Assembly (NCBI GenBank): GCA_000310025.1
Contig: FN649755.1
Coordinates: forward strand, 761,501-825,500
DNA: 64,000 nt
Source of the DNA: Ectocarpus siliculosus
Taxonomy: Eukaryota > Sar > Phaeophyceae > Ectocarpales > Ectocarpaceae
Direction of reading: 5' to 3'
The first letter of the stretch is position 1. Each line of letters starts with the position of its first letter. Of this stretch, positions 1 to 11,049 are shown in pieces. The notes below the pieces were generated by a model. It made no database searches. It saw only the letters and a list, made by a program, of their open reading frames with translations, and was not told the DNA's origin. The translations under genes and the position numbers were made by a program.

Positions 1-1483
1 AGGGCATGCGTGAGTTGCGGTTCGAGAACCCCAACAACAATCACCGGAATCATACGGTTCCCGTCAAGGGCCGGCTTGGTTCGCTCTTTTTCTGCTGGGA
101 GTTGGTCTACGGGAGGATACGGGCGCACGCAGAACCGGGTGCACACCTTGGTAAACAAATGATCGACTGGCTTTCTCACTTGTTTCGTCTGGCAGTGAGA
201 AATGTTCCTGTATCTGATTGGTGGACGCTCCAAACACTAACATCAACCAGTGTCCGTGGTAGTATCAAATTGAAGCTACATATTGTCCTACGCAGCTTTT
301 CTAAGTAAACATACATATATATAGAATCAATAGACGCTGTTGGGGTTAGGGTTGGGGTCTGCCTTGCCTTCTGCCCGGTCTTGTCTCGCAATGAACATTC
401 AGAAGTAATATTTGCGTAGGCAGTCCAGTCTAGGGGCCTGGGTGGTGGGGCCACCTCCGGATCCGGTTGGGATGGCTGGGTCGCGAAGGCGCGGTCGCCC
501 GAGGCACCGGGCTTCGCAAGGTTTGCCGCAAGGTATATTTGCCAATCAGAAAAACGGCGCCGTGCCTACCTTTTGGCGATGGTTCTTTTTGTTGTTGTCC
601 TCCTTTGCCCAATGTGTCACCGGCGACGTTTGTCGCTACCTTGCTTAGGCCGGGCTTATTGGCTTGACGACGTTGTTTACGACAGAAACCTGGTCTGGCT
701 GTTTATATCCAGTGTTCTACGTCAAACACGAACGTATTCAACGAAAGTAGTAGTGTAGGCTGCCGCTAGAATACGTTGGGACGAACGTCAACCCACACAC
801 ACGCTGGAGGAGTGCGGGAGGACTTGAATTTGGATGTCGACGAAGAAAGGCGAAGTATTGTAGGGCGCGCGTCTTTTCATGTGCTTGGTTCTGGCCAGTC
901 GGGTGTATGCATACCGTAGCCCACTCGATGCCAGTTACAAATATGATGCCACTTGTTTTTCGCATGTCTTGCGTTTGTTTGTGTTCGTGCTGCCGGGCTG
1001 GGGCCTTTATCATGGTGTGCACCCTTTCGCGTGTGACCATGGAGAGCGTCTTGCGCGTAAGGACAAGTTGCAAATACGTAAGGAATGTTGGAGGAATACG
1101 CTGCAGAGGGTAGTACCGATGTATTGAACCCTCGTCGCAAGGAAACACTTGAGTAACAAAACACAGGTCCATCCCCTTACCGTTTAAGCGCGCATAGACA
1201 GATCGGCGAAATTTCTGAGACAAAGAAAAGGACACCCGCTGATCTGCTGATTATCGGATTGATGAAGCGGATACTGCATATGATGTTAGTAGTGTGTTGA
1301 AGATGATGGTATCACTTGTATTTAGGGCAGCAGACACGATCAGGACGCGGCGGGAGAGAGAGAGAGTGCCACGACACAGCAAACACTCCCGCAGGGTCGA
1401 GCCCCGTGGATCAACCATGAAACCAACACAGGGGACTATCAATTCCTATCTGCGTAGCCAATTCCTACAGTCGCGTTGGAATA
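1..1483. other. No supportable gene
   Basis: Only short open frames without recognisable motifs are present. The longest, a 165-codon minus-strand frame at 738-1235, has no domain I recognise and no splice or repeat support. A short run with two TTAGGG/TTGGGG-like hexamers lies near 338-357. The segment ends at the outer boundary of the tyrosine-recombinase retroelement. Confidence 0.6.
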
Positions 1484-1488
1484 TTCGC

Positions 1489-1670
1489 TTTTCTCGATGC
1501 TTTCGAAATTTGTCATTATTTTGCGTACCCCCTTTGCTCGCCAAGGGGGAGGGGAAAAGAGCGGAGACCAGGCAGGGCAACACACCACACATGCCCCCGG
1601 TCTACTCCTTACGATCAGTATAAACATCAGCCACCCAACGGACAGAAATATATACACTCTGTCTGCCCCC
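1489..1670 (-). repeat. Split direct repeat B2 (element 3' end)
   Basis: This 182-bp block is repeated at 2458-2639 with one difference that I see. It is the outer 3' end of the retroelement in its own orientation and directly follows the TTCGC core at 1484-1488. Confidence 0.85.
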
Positions 1671-2248
1671 TGGTAACCACACCTATGTGTTCATACTGAA
1701 ACCACGAGAGAACCCCACAAGGCCCATCAACATTAACATCGCCACTAGGCGAAACACTCGGGCCACCAAGAAAAAACCATTTTCCCGTCTCTCGCTACTC
1801 TCTGTTCCCCTGACACTCCATCGCACTGCAGAAAAAAACACACATACATGTCGCCAGGACCCCACGTACAATTAATCATATAATATATACGGGTGTCCAC
1901 CAATCAATCAGACTCGTAACGCACGCAACGGGGAAGCGCGCAGCACCAACGCAGCCGCACACAGCAGCCAATAGTGCACGCCCCCAACCATGCAACGGTC
2001 CGATACACACACCAACATGCGTCCTGCATATATATAGCCTGAAGTAAATGCGATACACACACATCCCACTCAGAAAAAATTGAAATGGGACGAGCACCTC
2101 GGAACCGCGCCCAGCATAGGCACACGCGACCCCGACTGCGGCTACACAGTGAATCCCCCCGACAGGCAATCACATTGGACACAACGCCGCCGCTCCGATT
2201 TCCATGTCCACTGACACCCCCAAAAGCAAGGGTGGGTGGGTGGGAAAA
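1671..2248. other. Retroelement spacer between B2 and A2
   Basis: About 580 bp unique to the element, lying between the two halves of its 3' split repeat. Open frames here have biased composition and no recognisable domain; I see no gene. Confidence 0.6.
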
Positions 2249-2457
2249 AGAAACGTCACGGCAGAAACAACCCTTGGCCACCACAAGCACACACACGTGC
2301 TCTCGCTCGCCCCCGGTTAAACACGGCGAAGCGAGTATATACTGAAAACAGGAATCAACACGCTCGTCCGCTTCCTGCTTTCTGATTGGCCAACGGTTTA
2401 TTTCTGCCGCTTCTCACAAAACACAGATTTCCCTTACTTCGTCAGTCAATCTTTCGC
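2249..2457 (-). repeat. Split direct repeat A2
   Basis: This 209-bp copy of the element's 5' terminal sequence (8013-8221) is placed directly next to B1. The A2/B1 junction reproduces the sequence expected when the two outer ends are joined in a circle. I see about two mismatches to A1. Confidence 0.85.
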
Positions 2458-2639
2458 TTTTCTCGATGCTTTCGAAATTTGTCATTATTTTGCGTACCCC
2501 CTTTGCTCGCCAAGGGGGAGGGGAAAAGAGCGGAGACCAGGCAGGGCAACACACCACACACGCCCCCGGTCTACTCCTTACGATCAGTATAAACATCAGC
2601 CACCCAACGGACAGAAATATATACACTCTGTCTGCCCCC
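2458..2639 (-). repeat. Split direct repeat B1
   Basis: This 182-bp block is nearly identical to 1489-1670 and directly abuts A2. It is followed on its right by a C12-T7 run (about 2670-2690) and the 3' untranslated part of the element. Confidence 0.85.
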
Positions 2640-2838
2640 AAACCTAAGGCTGGTGCGCCATACTGATCCCCCCCCCCCCCCCTTTTTTTATGCGCAACAT
2701 ATACCGCAAACCATGAATATGAATGCAACACACACCATATGTACGACATACAATATATACGGCATACACAATGTACAGCAAAATAACATCGGTACAACAA
2801 GGACCTCGACATACACCACGCGCCACATAATAACCCCT

Positions 2839-4002
2839 TCACACGTCACCCCATCGGGTACCCTGCCCTGGCTGCGTAGTCACCTTCTCCTTGTTCGCCA
2901 ACACCTCTGACACCCACGAAGCATCACCCCCAACATTCCGAACATAACACTGGTAACTACTCTCACCCGACCATCGCCCTTCTCTACGAAGAACCTCCGG
3001 CGATGCACCCCCCGCCGCCAAGAAAGTTGCGCCCCCAATACGAAGGGAGTGCAGCGCGTACTCCTCCGGCTGCAAACCCGCCAACGCAACGACTTGGCGA
3101 AGGGCCACAACAGCTTGACACTTAGTCCACATGGCCCACTGGCCCCGACCAACACCGAAAGCCACGAGAGGCGCATGCGAAGGCAGAAACGTATACAGAG
3201 AAAGCAGCTCCACCATGACATCCACTGCACCACCCCCTCGGTCTACGCCACGACACGGACCTCGCCGTGTGCGCGTGCAAACCGCCCCTTTCCGAAACTG
3301 GTCCCCTTTGGACGAACGAAAACGTACCTCCACGCGATCGGCCAACGGCCACTGCGCCGACTGCAATATCTGGACCGCCCCCCGAAAAAACGCTACGTCC
3401 CCCCGACGCAACCCATGAACCTCATGCATGGACAATTTCGACACCGCAAACATCTCAGACGCTCGCGTCAGAAAGAAGAAAGAGGCACTCAGCGCAAGAA
3501 ACAAAACGCGCCCGCCTACGCCCCATTGAGGCACCAACGAACTCCCCTGTTGCAACATTGCCCAAGACACCGGCCGCCGCAACCGCTGCTGTGTTCCCAC
3601 GTCGGCATGCCCCCGCGCCGCTCCACGTAAAGCACAACGAATCAGCGGATGCTGCGTATCAAGCTCCCCTTCACCCGACACACGATGGAAAAACTTAACA
3701 GCGGAAAGGTGACTAGCAATCGTCGAGTTTTGCAGGCCCAAAACGGAAAAACCATACGCGACGTACTCAACCAATTGAGCAACGACATCACGCGGAACAG
3801 TCTCAGCAGCAATAAACACCGGCCGACACACAACGGCCACACGATATTTCACCCAGCCTCCAAAAAGGCCCAGGTAAGTTCGTTCAGACGTTCGCGCAAG
3901 TGACTGGCGGACGAGGCTGGCCCCAGCACGGCAGAGCACATCTCTTGCCCGGCTCGATTCAACTCCACTTCCTGCAATCGCACATGGGGGGCAGCGGCAC
4001 AA
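2839..4002 (-). CDS. Retroelement tyrosine recombinase
   Basis: A 387-codon frame encoding the integrase of the element, a lambda-type tyrosine recombinase that would insert a circular DNA intermediate. The N-terminal half has a SAM-like core-binding region (RTSERTYLGLFGGW near the start). The C-terminal catalytic half carries the box II signature HSLRIGGAT, followed by a GRW motif and the nucleophile region SYQCYVR with the expected active-site tyrosine. An upstream arginine at FFLTRASEM (around residues 175-185) is the likely box I arginine. The frame is intact and overlaps the 3' end of the RT-RNase H frame by about 150 bp, as is common in this order. The exact start is uncertain; the first ATG in the frame is taken. 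Confidence 0.85.
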   Translation of the reverse strand: MCRCPPCAIAGSGVESSRARDVLCRAGASLVRQSLARTSERTYLGLFGGWVKYRVAVVCRPVFIAAETVPRDVVAQLVEYVAYGFSVLGLQNSTIASHLSAVKFFHRVSGEGELDTQHPLIRCALRGAARGHADVGTQQRLRRPVSWAMLQQGSSLVPQWGVGGRVLFLALSASFFFLTRASEMFAVSKLSMHEVHGLRRGDVAFFRGAVQILQSAQWPLADRVEVRFRSSKGDQFRKGAVCTRTRRGPCRGVDRGGGAVDVMVELLSLYTFLPSHAPLVAFGVGRGQWAMWTKCQAVVALRQVVALAGLQPEEYALHSLRIGGATFLAAGGASPEVLRREGRWSGESSYQCYVRNVGGDASWVSEVLANKEKVTTQPGQGTRWGDV

Positions 4003-6162
4003 AGGTTGTCGTACACATCAGCGGCGGGCCAGCGAGAAATACCATCGGCAAGCGAATTGAGCACACCAGGCACATGGGACGATTGAAAAAGCCACCCGCT
4101 AGACACCTCAATCGCCCCCAGCATCCGCATGAGCGCGCCGGACCGCGGCTCCTTGCCTCCGCGACACCGCTCAATCCATGCCACACTCGCTTCATTGTCT
4201 CCTCGCAACTGGATGCAGTCACCGGCCGACACCGGCGCGTGACGCTGTTGCACGATCAACACCCACGCCGCCGCGACCATGCCGAGTAGCTCAAGAACAT
4301 TGATACTGACATCGGGACACGCGGATACAGACTTGCTAGACCCCACAAAACGGGACTGCTCGTCACACGTCAAATCACGCCGGAAATAACACCCAGTTTG
4401 CACACAGTATGCTCCGAACGCTGTTTTGGACGCATCGGCAAACACGGCCATTACCGGAGGGCGAAGCACCACATTGTACATCGGTGCACACAACTGTCCG
4501 CCACGCGACGCCAGACCGCGCTGCACAAACCAGCGCCAAAAATCCAAATCATCGTGAAACATGGGGCCCAACACGACACGCCGGGCGGGGTTAGAAACAC
4601 GCGAAGGAAACACGTCGGATTGCGGCATGCCGACATCAGCCAACAGACAGCCGACGAAATATTTGCCTGGACGCAAGGCAAAAGACACGTGAAGAAGAAA
4701 ACCGGTCAATTCCGCGACTTGGCGGGCGGTCGCACACAGACGCGACCGCGGCCACTCGCCCAACAAACGATGTAATTTCTGTTGTTTTCGCAGAGGCATG
4801 GTCACTGTGAGAGTTTGCGTGTCCAAAATCCATCCCAACACCTCCAAACGTGTAGAAAAATCGGTGATCTTCTTTGCAGACAGCAACGGAGGATCGTGTG
4901 GCCCCCGGTGTCCCAGCAGGCGGAAATGGTCCGACGCGATCGACTGCACTGCACGTAAGCAACGACGACCATCCTTGAAAAAACCGCGCCTCGACAAGCA
5001 CGCCGTCATCCACATAATATCGAACGAAAAACGCGGAACCAGCGAAACCGCCCTCCATAGTAATTTGGGCACAATCACGCGGTAGCGAAACGGGGAGGTG
5101 TTGGGGAGGAACAAGCTGAACATGATCAACCGCCGCAACGCCGGCAGGCAAAACAGAAGCTGTCTGAAAAGTAGTGTGGGTGTGTGCATGCTCAAGAGCG
5201 GAACCGAACAGCGACCAAAAACCTGGGCTCGAACGCCAGCCAAACTGGCAACGAAGGTCAATAACGACCACGCCCCCCATCGTGTATCCGAATACCGATG
5301 CCCTCGAAGGGTCGACCAACACTTGACGAAAAGCCTCACGTACGTCAATACGACATAACAGAATCTCGAGATGTGGCCCGTGCAATTGGCGCAAAAACAA
5401 TACGCGCGACAAGATATCGAAAAGCACATGTCCCAACAGACACTCGGGGGCACGATCAAAATCTGTATCTGCATTAACGCTAGACGACGCACCAGCCGCT
5501 GTGAATGTGAGATCATGAATGATGCGGAATTTCGGATCTTCCACCACCCCAAGGGGGGAAACACGCACACCCAAAATTTCACGGATGAACTGCACGTCGA
5601 AGACAAGAGCACGACCTAACGTAACATCCGAAACGATCTTGTCAGTAATCTGCGAAGTGTATGGTAAAATGCTGGAATGATTGCCGTATTTTAATTCGGC
5701 GTCGAGACACCCCCCCGGCGCCACATCGACGGGGGCGCCAGGACACAACACACGGAGGAGGTTGTCAATGTGCGGAAAACGTTTCGCGACTCCAAAAAAT
5801 TCACGAACCGACGCAACATCAACATGGGGCGCAAAGAAGCCGGCACCACCGGCCGCCACGAGCACTTCAATGCGCCCCCCACACTGTCTAAGCAAGGCGG
5901 AACCAGCGGAAGCCACCTCACGAAGACCCACACCCATGTCGGAGGGTGAACACACCGTCGCTAAAGCAGACACACGATATCGCCACACGCCAAGTTCACG
6001 CGAACCTGCAACCGACCTAAACGAGGCGTCACCTGGTAACATCGAAGAGACAGCTCCGGGCACACACGCCCCTCGATCGACGCCCACGCCCGCCGCCGCC
6101 AACGCCGCGGCCCCAAGCGCGCGGGAACCCGGCCTCGCTGTCTGATCTACGCTCCCACACAC
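3849..6162 (-). CDS. Retroelement reverse transcriptase-RNase H, frameshifted
   Basis: Encodes the RT and RNase H of the tyrosine-recombinase element, split over two frames. The upstream frame (6162 to about 4980) holds the RT palm, including KFRIIHDLTF, a FGWRSSPGFWSLF segment and the catalytic YYVDD. The downstream frame (to 3849) holds the RT connection and RNase H: FADASKTAFGAY with the first aspartate, an ELLGMVAAAW segment with the glutamate, RGDNEAS with the next aspartate, and a C-terminal SSHVPGVLN...AD motif. The switch falls at a run of six A (T on the coding strand) at 4978-4983, where losing one base would restore a single frame. It is either a real inactivating mutation or a homopolymer sequencing error. 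The methionine at 6162 is the first in the frame; gag ends 40 bp upstream at 6202. Confidence 0.8.
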
Positions 6163-6201
6163 GTCCGGAGTTGGCCCCGCCGAAAGGCAGAGCCCGTGTC
6201 C

Positions 6202-7804
6202 TCAGTTGCGGCCCCCTCCCCGGCGAACGACCAGCGCCGACGAGCCGCCTCCACCATCGGCCGCGGCATCCGAGCCCCCCCCCCCGCCCGAAGCACGGCC
6301 CCCCCCGCCGCCCGGACGACCACCCTGGCCACCATCACCGCCGCCGCCGCCACCGCCACCCTTGCCGCCCCCAGCCGCATGGCGGAACACGCAGGAGTCG
6401 CCCCACCTGCACGTTTGGGAGTCGCGATATTCGAAACACACTTTCGACCGGCGTTTGGAGTCCCCGCCCGCGGAACGGGAGTCCCCCCGCCGCCGCTTAC
6501 CCCCACTCGATCCAGCAGAACCGCCACCACCCGCCGTCCCGAACATCCGGAGCGCAATGCCTCCGGACATGGAGAAGCCGCGGATGCCGTCGAAGCGAGG
6601 GACCGGCGGGGGGCCAAAGCTCTCGAACGACGCCGGCGGCACCGGCAAATTCTGCATCGGTAACATCCACAACATTACCGCATTGGCCCATTCACGAAAG
6701 TCGTCGTTGGGGAGGTCGGCGAAGGTCCCCCGCGACCCCCTTCCCTGGAAATCACCCATGTTCCGAAGGACTTGCATGCGCAACGTACCCCGCGCCGACA
6801 GCATGGCCTGTTCCATGGGCAGCAAGCGCGCCAGAGCTGCGGCGTTGTCCGCAGAGGTGGCAGAGAGCCCAAATTTTAACACACTAACTATCGACGCACA
6901 CGTCAAGTCGAAATGGTCCGGGACCGACAGCTCACCCGAATTGCCCACGGGAAAGAAGTCGAGGACGTTGAGTCCGGACATGGTGCGCAGCTGCTGCAGG
7001 GTCTTGTCGGTGCCGGTTACAGTCCCTCCCAGCATCGTTTGCAGGGTCTCTTTGTTGGGAACGTCAATTCCCCGCATGCCACGCAGCGCCCACATCAAAC
7101 GCCCCGCACGCCAAGCGGAAGCCGTGCTCTCGAATTCCGTTTTTGGCGAAGCGACGCCGGCGATCAGCGTCAGATCCCGGAGCGGCAGCGGCACCGAGAC
7201 CCACACTGACCGCCACCGCGGCGTCCGCCGCGCCACCAGCATCCTGCGGGCCGACCACGTGCGAACCCGCCCCACCAGCTCGGTCGTTCAACAACTGTTG
7301 CAACGATTGCTCCAAAGCGGACACTTTGGAGACAAGATTCTCGTTATCTTGCTGCAGCCGCACCAGCTGCGACCCACCCGGCGCCTCCAACGCCGCACCG
7401 GCACCCCGGTTGTCCCCCTCGGCCCCGGCGGACGACCCACCGGGGCCCTCCACGGATAAACCAGCCATGCCGTCGGCCAGCCGTGCCTCAGCCGCGCTGA
7501 CCGCCGCGGCGACGGCTTCAGCTGTTGCGTCCCGCTGCTGACGTTGAAGTTGCTGCGGCTGCTGCGTTTGCTGCTGCTGTTGCTGCTGCCATTGCGGTTG
7601 CGGCTGCGACTGCTGCTGTTGCGGCGGCGGCGGGCCCGACGGGTCCTGCTGTGCTGCCAACACCATGGCGGCAGCCGCGCCCGCCACCGCGGCAGAGGGA
7701 GGGGCGCCGCCGCCCCCGCTGCCGCCGCCGCCGTCGATGGAGGCATCCACCGACGTACGAATACCGTCGGCAGGCCCTTTTCCGAGATTCGGGTTCGAAT
7801 CCAT
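6202..7804 (-). CDS. Retroelement Gag with CCCH finger, frameshifted
   Basis: The structural protein of the tyrosine-recombinase element, reconstructed over two overlapping frames. The start at 7804 (MDSNPNLGKG) is chosen because it follows the repeat-rich leader and begins the protein-like part of the frame. The N-terminal region is rich in Ala, Gly and Gln, with a polyglutamine-like tract, then a short coiled coil (LVRLQQDNENLVSKVSALEQ). Between about 7170 and 7225 the sensible frame shifts to one running to 6202. The C-terminal part has a C-x8-C-x5-C-x3-H zinc finger (CFEYRDSQTCRWGDSCVFRH) in place of a CCHC knuckle, preceded by a basic KRRRG stretch and followed by a long glycine-rich tail. 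The finger is a likely RNA-binding module. The frameshift could be mutational or a sequencing error. Confidence 0.7.
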
Positions 7805-7864
7805 ATCGCCCCGGAGACAGAAGGGAAAGCGAAAGAAACAACACACGTGCTCTCGCTCGAAACG

Positions 7865-8080
7865 TAAAGAAACGTCACGGCAGAAACAACCCTTGGCCAC
7901 CACAAGCACACACACGTGCTCTCGCTCGCCCGGCAGAAACAACCCTTGGCCACCACAAGCACACACACGTGCTCTCGCTCGCCCCCGGTTAAACACGGCG
8001 AAGCGAGTATATAGAAACGTCACGGCAGAAACAACCCTTGGCCACCACAAGCACACACACGTGCTCTCGCTCGCCCCCGG
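7865..8080. repeat. Tandem repeats in retroelement leader
   Basis: Two and a half imperfect copies of a 65-82-bp unit containing AAACGTCACGGCAGAAACAA and a downstream CACACACGTGCTCTCGCTCG start near 7867, 7931 and 8013. The last copy belongs to terminal repeat A1. They sit upstream of the gag start in the element's transcribed leader, so they could be promoter or enhancer iterations. Confidence 0.75.
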
Positions 8081-8221
8081 TTAAACACGGCGAAGCGAGT
8101 ATATACTGAAAACAGGAATCAACACGCTCGTCCGCTTCCTGCTTTCTGATTGGCCAACGGTTTATATCTGCCGCTTCTCACAAAACACAGATTTTCCTTA
8201 CTTCGTCAGTCAATCTTTCGC
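8013..8221 (-). repeat. Split direct repeat A1 (element 5' end)
   Basis: This 209-bp block is the outer 5' end of the element on the minus strand and is repeated at 2249-2457. It ends at the TTCGC core shared with the other junctions. Confidence 0.85.
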
Positions 8222-8776
8222 ATCCGCTCATGCACACACGAACATATGCCACAAGGTAAAACACCCCCTGGACCAATTTTTGCTAAGTGCGATTTCGCCA
8301 CGACGAAGAGGATGTGTAAATGAAACGATATATTTTCGCAAAGCTCTCGACGAGACAGGCTCAACGCCACCGTTTTCGACGCTGTGACTTTTTCTGTTGT
8401 TGAGGAATCGAGATTTGAAAAGCGATCCAGGGGGTGTCTTATCTCGTGTAATTTTTGGCCCAAACAATCGTATAGAATCCTCGACGGATTCTCCATACGG
8501 ATTCTTACTTTTGCTCACATGGATTGGCATTTCTCAGCACACACAAACCCCACAGCAGTCACCACTAGCTTCAAAGACGCCTACAGGTGTGGTGCGTACA
8601 GCCTTCAACTTCTGGTGACGATCCGACAATCAATCATGGAGGGAGAACTCTGTGGTGATGTGGTGAGAGGTCTGTCTGTCTCTTGGTCGAATCTGTGTGT
8701 GGCAAATCAGGGGGGTGGGAGTATGCCCGTCCAAAAAATCCGGCGGGCCAACTTTCGGGAGCCATAAGAGTCAGCC
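8222..8776. other. No gene seen
   Basis: Flanking DNA between two mobile elements. Overlapping open frames of 75-127 codons occur on both strands without recognisable motifs. Confidence 0.5.
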
Positions 8777-8778
8777 TA

Positions 8779-10302
8779 ATTGTTGTTGTCTTCACATTAA
8801 AAACCGTTCCGATCTCTCTCTACCCAGTACCTTCTCTCTCTACCCAGTACCTTCGTATGTCCGTACTGATCCAACACTCGACGCAGTCGATTCCCGTGGT
8901 CACAGGTTAACTTACCCTAAAAAGGTACACTCAAATATACTGGCCCCGAGGGGTCCGCAAGTCAATAGAAATCAACGACAGATATTCTGGAATCCTCCAC
9001 TCCCTCTTCGCGCTATGCGAGGTATCAACTGAGACTAGCAGTCACTATCTATCATGGGCCGGAGAGAAAGAGGTACACCCCCTTGGTTCAATCTTGGTAC
9101 TTCACCGCGCAAGCAGAGACAAGGCCATCTGGCACAGAAAAAGAGAGAAAAAAGAGAGAAAAAAGAGAAAAAAGGAGAAAAAATAAAATGGAAACCGTAA
9201 TAAGGAGAAGAGAAAATAAATGAAAATAAAATGAAAATGAAAAAGGGTCATAGACTGCGGTCCAGACTGCAGAGCAGGAGAACACAAGTTGATTGGCGGA
9301 TTTCCCGCTGCCTCTTGATCGCGCAAAGAAATTTCGAGATTTTTTCTGGCGCTCGGCCCTTCTTGTAAGCGTGGATGACTTGCTGTGACCGTAAAACGGC
9401 AGCAACAAGAGAGCAGATCGGCAATGGGAGCGACTATACATTGGCGTGTGCCGACATAGAAACACGATACAAGTAGGGCTTACCTAGCTTCACTTCTGTT
9501 GAGTCCAAAGGCACGTCTACAAGCCTAGACTACGCCTGGAACAGAGGTCACAGGTGAGAGGCAAGCTCGTGTAATGGTGTACAGTAAGTAGTTCAGCCAG
9601 TACCTTCTCGCAAAGCTGCCTCGTCCCAACGAAGCTATCGGTGTTGACAGGGCACCACCACCACAGCAAATGTTGCTATTACCCCCTTGGAGCTTCCTGA
9701 GTGATCCTAACCAAGAGCGACTTCCTGGCTGGGTGTATTGCCGCCTTGCCCCACCGCATCACTTCCCTCGATAGAAGTCAGGATGCTGTTTGCACCTAAC
9801 AACGCATGGTCCGTGCGTATGGTATGCATACAGAAGTATCACCGGAAAAAAATCAGCGTTGATTCACAATATGAATGGGTTATGCCGAGTGCCCCTTCCT
9901 CTGCAGCAGCTGTTCTGTCTCCACGCAGAAGCACGTGGGTAACGCACAGGTCCACACCGACCATAGGATGCGAAAGAGTAATGACCGCTGCGCCACCTCT
10001 CCTCCCTCTCCCCCCACATCCAACACAGCAAATTCCTCTGCACTACTGTTTACTGCTGTACACTATGCGTGACATGAGATTTATATGCTTATACCACGCC
10101 CCATGGACGGGGGGGTTCAAAGCTTACCACCGCCGAGAAGTAAGTGTGGAGAGGCGTCAGAAACTCTCAAACGTCTTGAACGTCCGATCCATTCTGCGTG
10201 TGGGTCGCACCGACGGACTGGAATGTGAGTACGGACATACGAAGGTACTGGGTAGAGAGAGATCGGAACGGTTTTTAATGTGAAGACAACAACAACAACA
10301 AT
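8779..10302. mobile_element. TA-flanked terminal-inverted-repeat element (non-autonomous)
   Basis: The left end (from 8779) begins ATTGTTGTTGTCTTCACATT, and the reverse complement of the right end (to 10302) begins the same way, apart from extra TTG units. About 70 bp of inverted repeat is shared, containing CCGTTCCGATCTCTCTCTAC. The left arm has an internal 20-bp duplication. TA dinucleotides flank both ends (8777-8778 and 10303-10304), as in Tc1/mariner-like insertions. The 1.5-kb interior contains purine runs and no transposase frame that I recognise, so it looks like a MITE-like derivative. A diverged full-length relative lies at about 45170-46690 and a left-end fragment at 39096-39260. 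Confidence 0.7.
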
Positions 10303-10304
10303 TA

Positions 10305-11049
10305 TAGTATTGACTGGGTATCCTGTTTGGCGGAAATATTTGTATGTGCCTTCCCCTCAGGGCACCTATCTAATGTATGGCCGTGAGATATGCAGTACAG
10401 CAGTGTATAGTTTTTTTTTTTTTCTATTGGGGTATGTATGAATAAACAAGGCTCCCCTTCGGGAGGTAGGTGGGCGTGCCTCGCGGGGGCGACGCAAGAG
10501 TACATGGCCACTGCTCTCATGGTTAGATCCTTGTATATCTCAACCTTCGGTAGTGCCACGGTTAGTTTCTGTCCGTAAAACTGCAGAATACCTCGCCGCA
10601 ATCTGCGGGGAAACTTTTTTGTCGCCGTGCACGATGACTCTTCGCGCGGTTGCGGTGTCGTGTCGTTGCCATAGATCCTGCTTCTTCTCCTGCTGTGACA
10701 GACTGCTGCTTGCTGCTGTGATCTTCAGCGGCGTTCTTTTTGGCGGGAGTTTATCTATTTGTACGGTCACACGATATCTGGGAGATTTCTGCGCAGATTC
10801 TCTGCGAGCAGTCCGGGGAAAAATATTTCCTCTCGCGAAATACCCCGGCAGGTAAGGCAGGAAATCGGGAATATAAATGGAGCCGGCGTCGTTACCGTTG
10901 TCCGTGTTGTCTGCCGTGCAGCAATTTTGGAGTAGTGAGTCTCAAGAACACATACATACCATAGGGTAGGGGCGTCTTTGCCGCAAATCGCACTGCAGTA
11001 ACCCGCTCCTCTTGCTGCCCCCCTCCCTCTTGTGTTTTGAACCGCGTTG
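10305..11049. other. No gene seen
   Basis: Spacer between the inverted-repeat element and the left LTR. A 100-codon plus-strand frame at 10553-10855 is rich in Cys, Arg and Leu and has no identifiable domain. Confidence 0.5.

Larger units (their letters stand above)
1484..8221 (-). mobile_element. Tyrosine-recombinase retrotransposon, PAT/Ngaro-like (DIRS order)
   Basis: A complete-looking element read on the minus strand: gag, then reverse transcriptase-RNase H, then a tyrosine recombinase, with no integrase or LTRs. Its termini form split direct repeats in the order A1 (8013-8221), genes, B1 (2458-2639), A2 (2249-2457), spacer, B2 (1489-1670). The pentamer TTCGC occurs at the left outer end (1484-1488), the internal B1/A2 junction (2453-2457) and the right outer end (8217-8221). 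This is what is expected if a circular intermediate is resolved and integrated by the recombinase at a short core without target duplication. The repeat copies differ at only a few bases, so insertion is recent, but gag and RT each have a frameshift, so this copy is probably non-autonomous. No Dam-type methyltransferase domain, found in classical DIRS elements, is visible. Confidence 0.85.

Noticed and set aside
738-1235. 165-codon minus-strand ORF
   Set aside because: No domain, no splice-site or paralogue support, and composition like neighbouring noncoding frames.
6206-7459. 417-codon plus-strand frame rich in Pro and Arg
   Set aside because: It is the antisense shadow of the GC-rich gag coding strand, which has a zinc finger and coiled coil.
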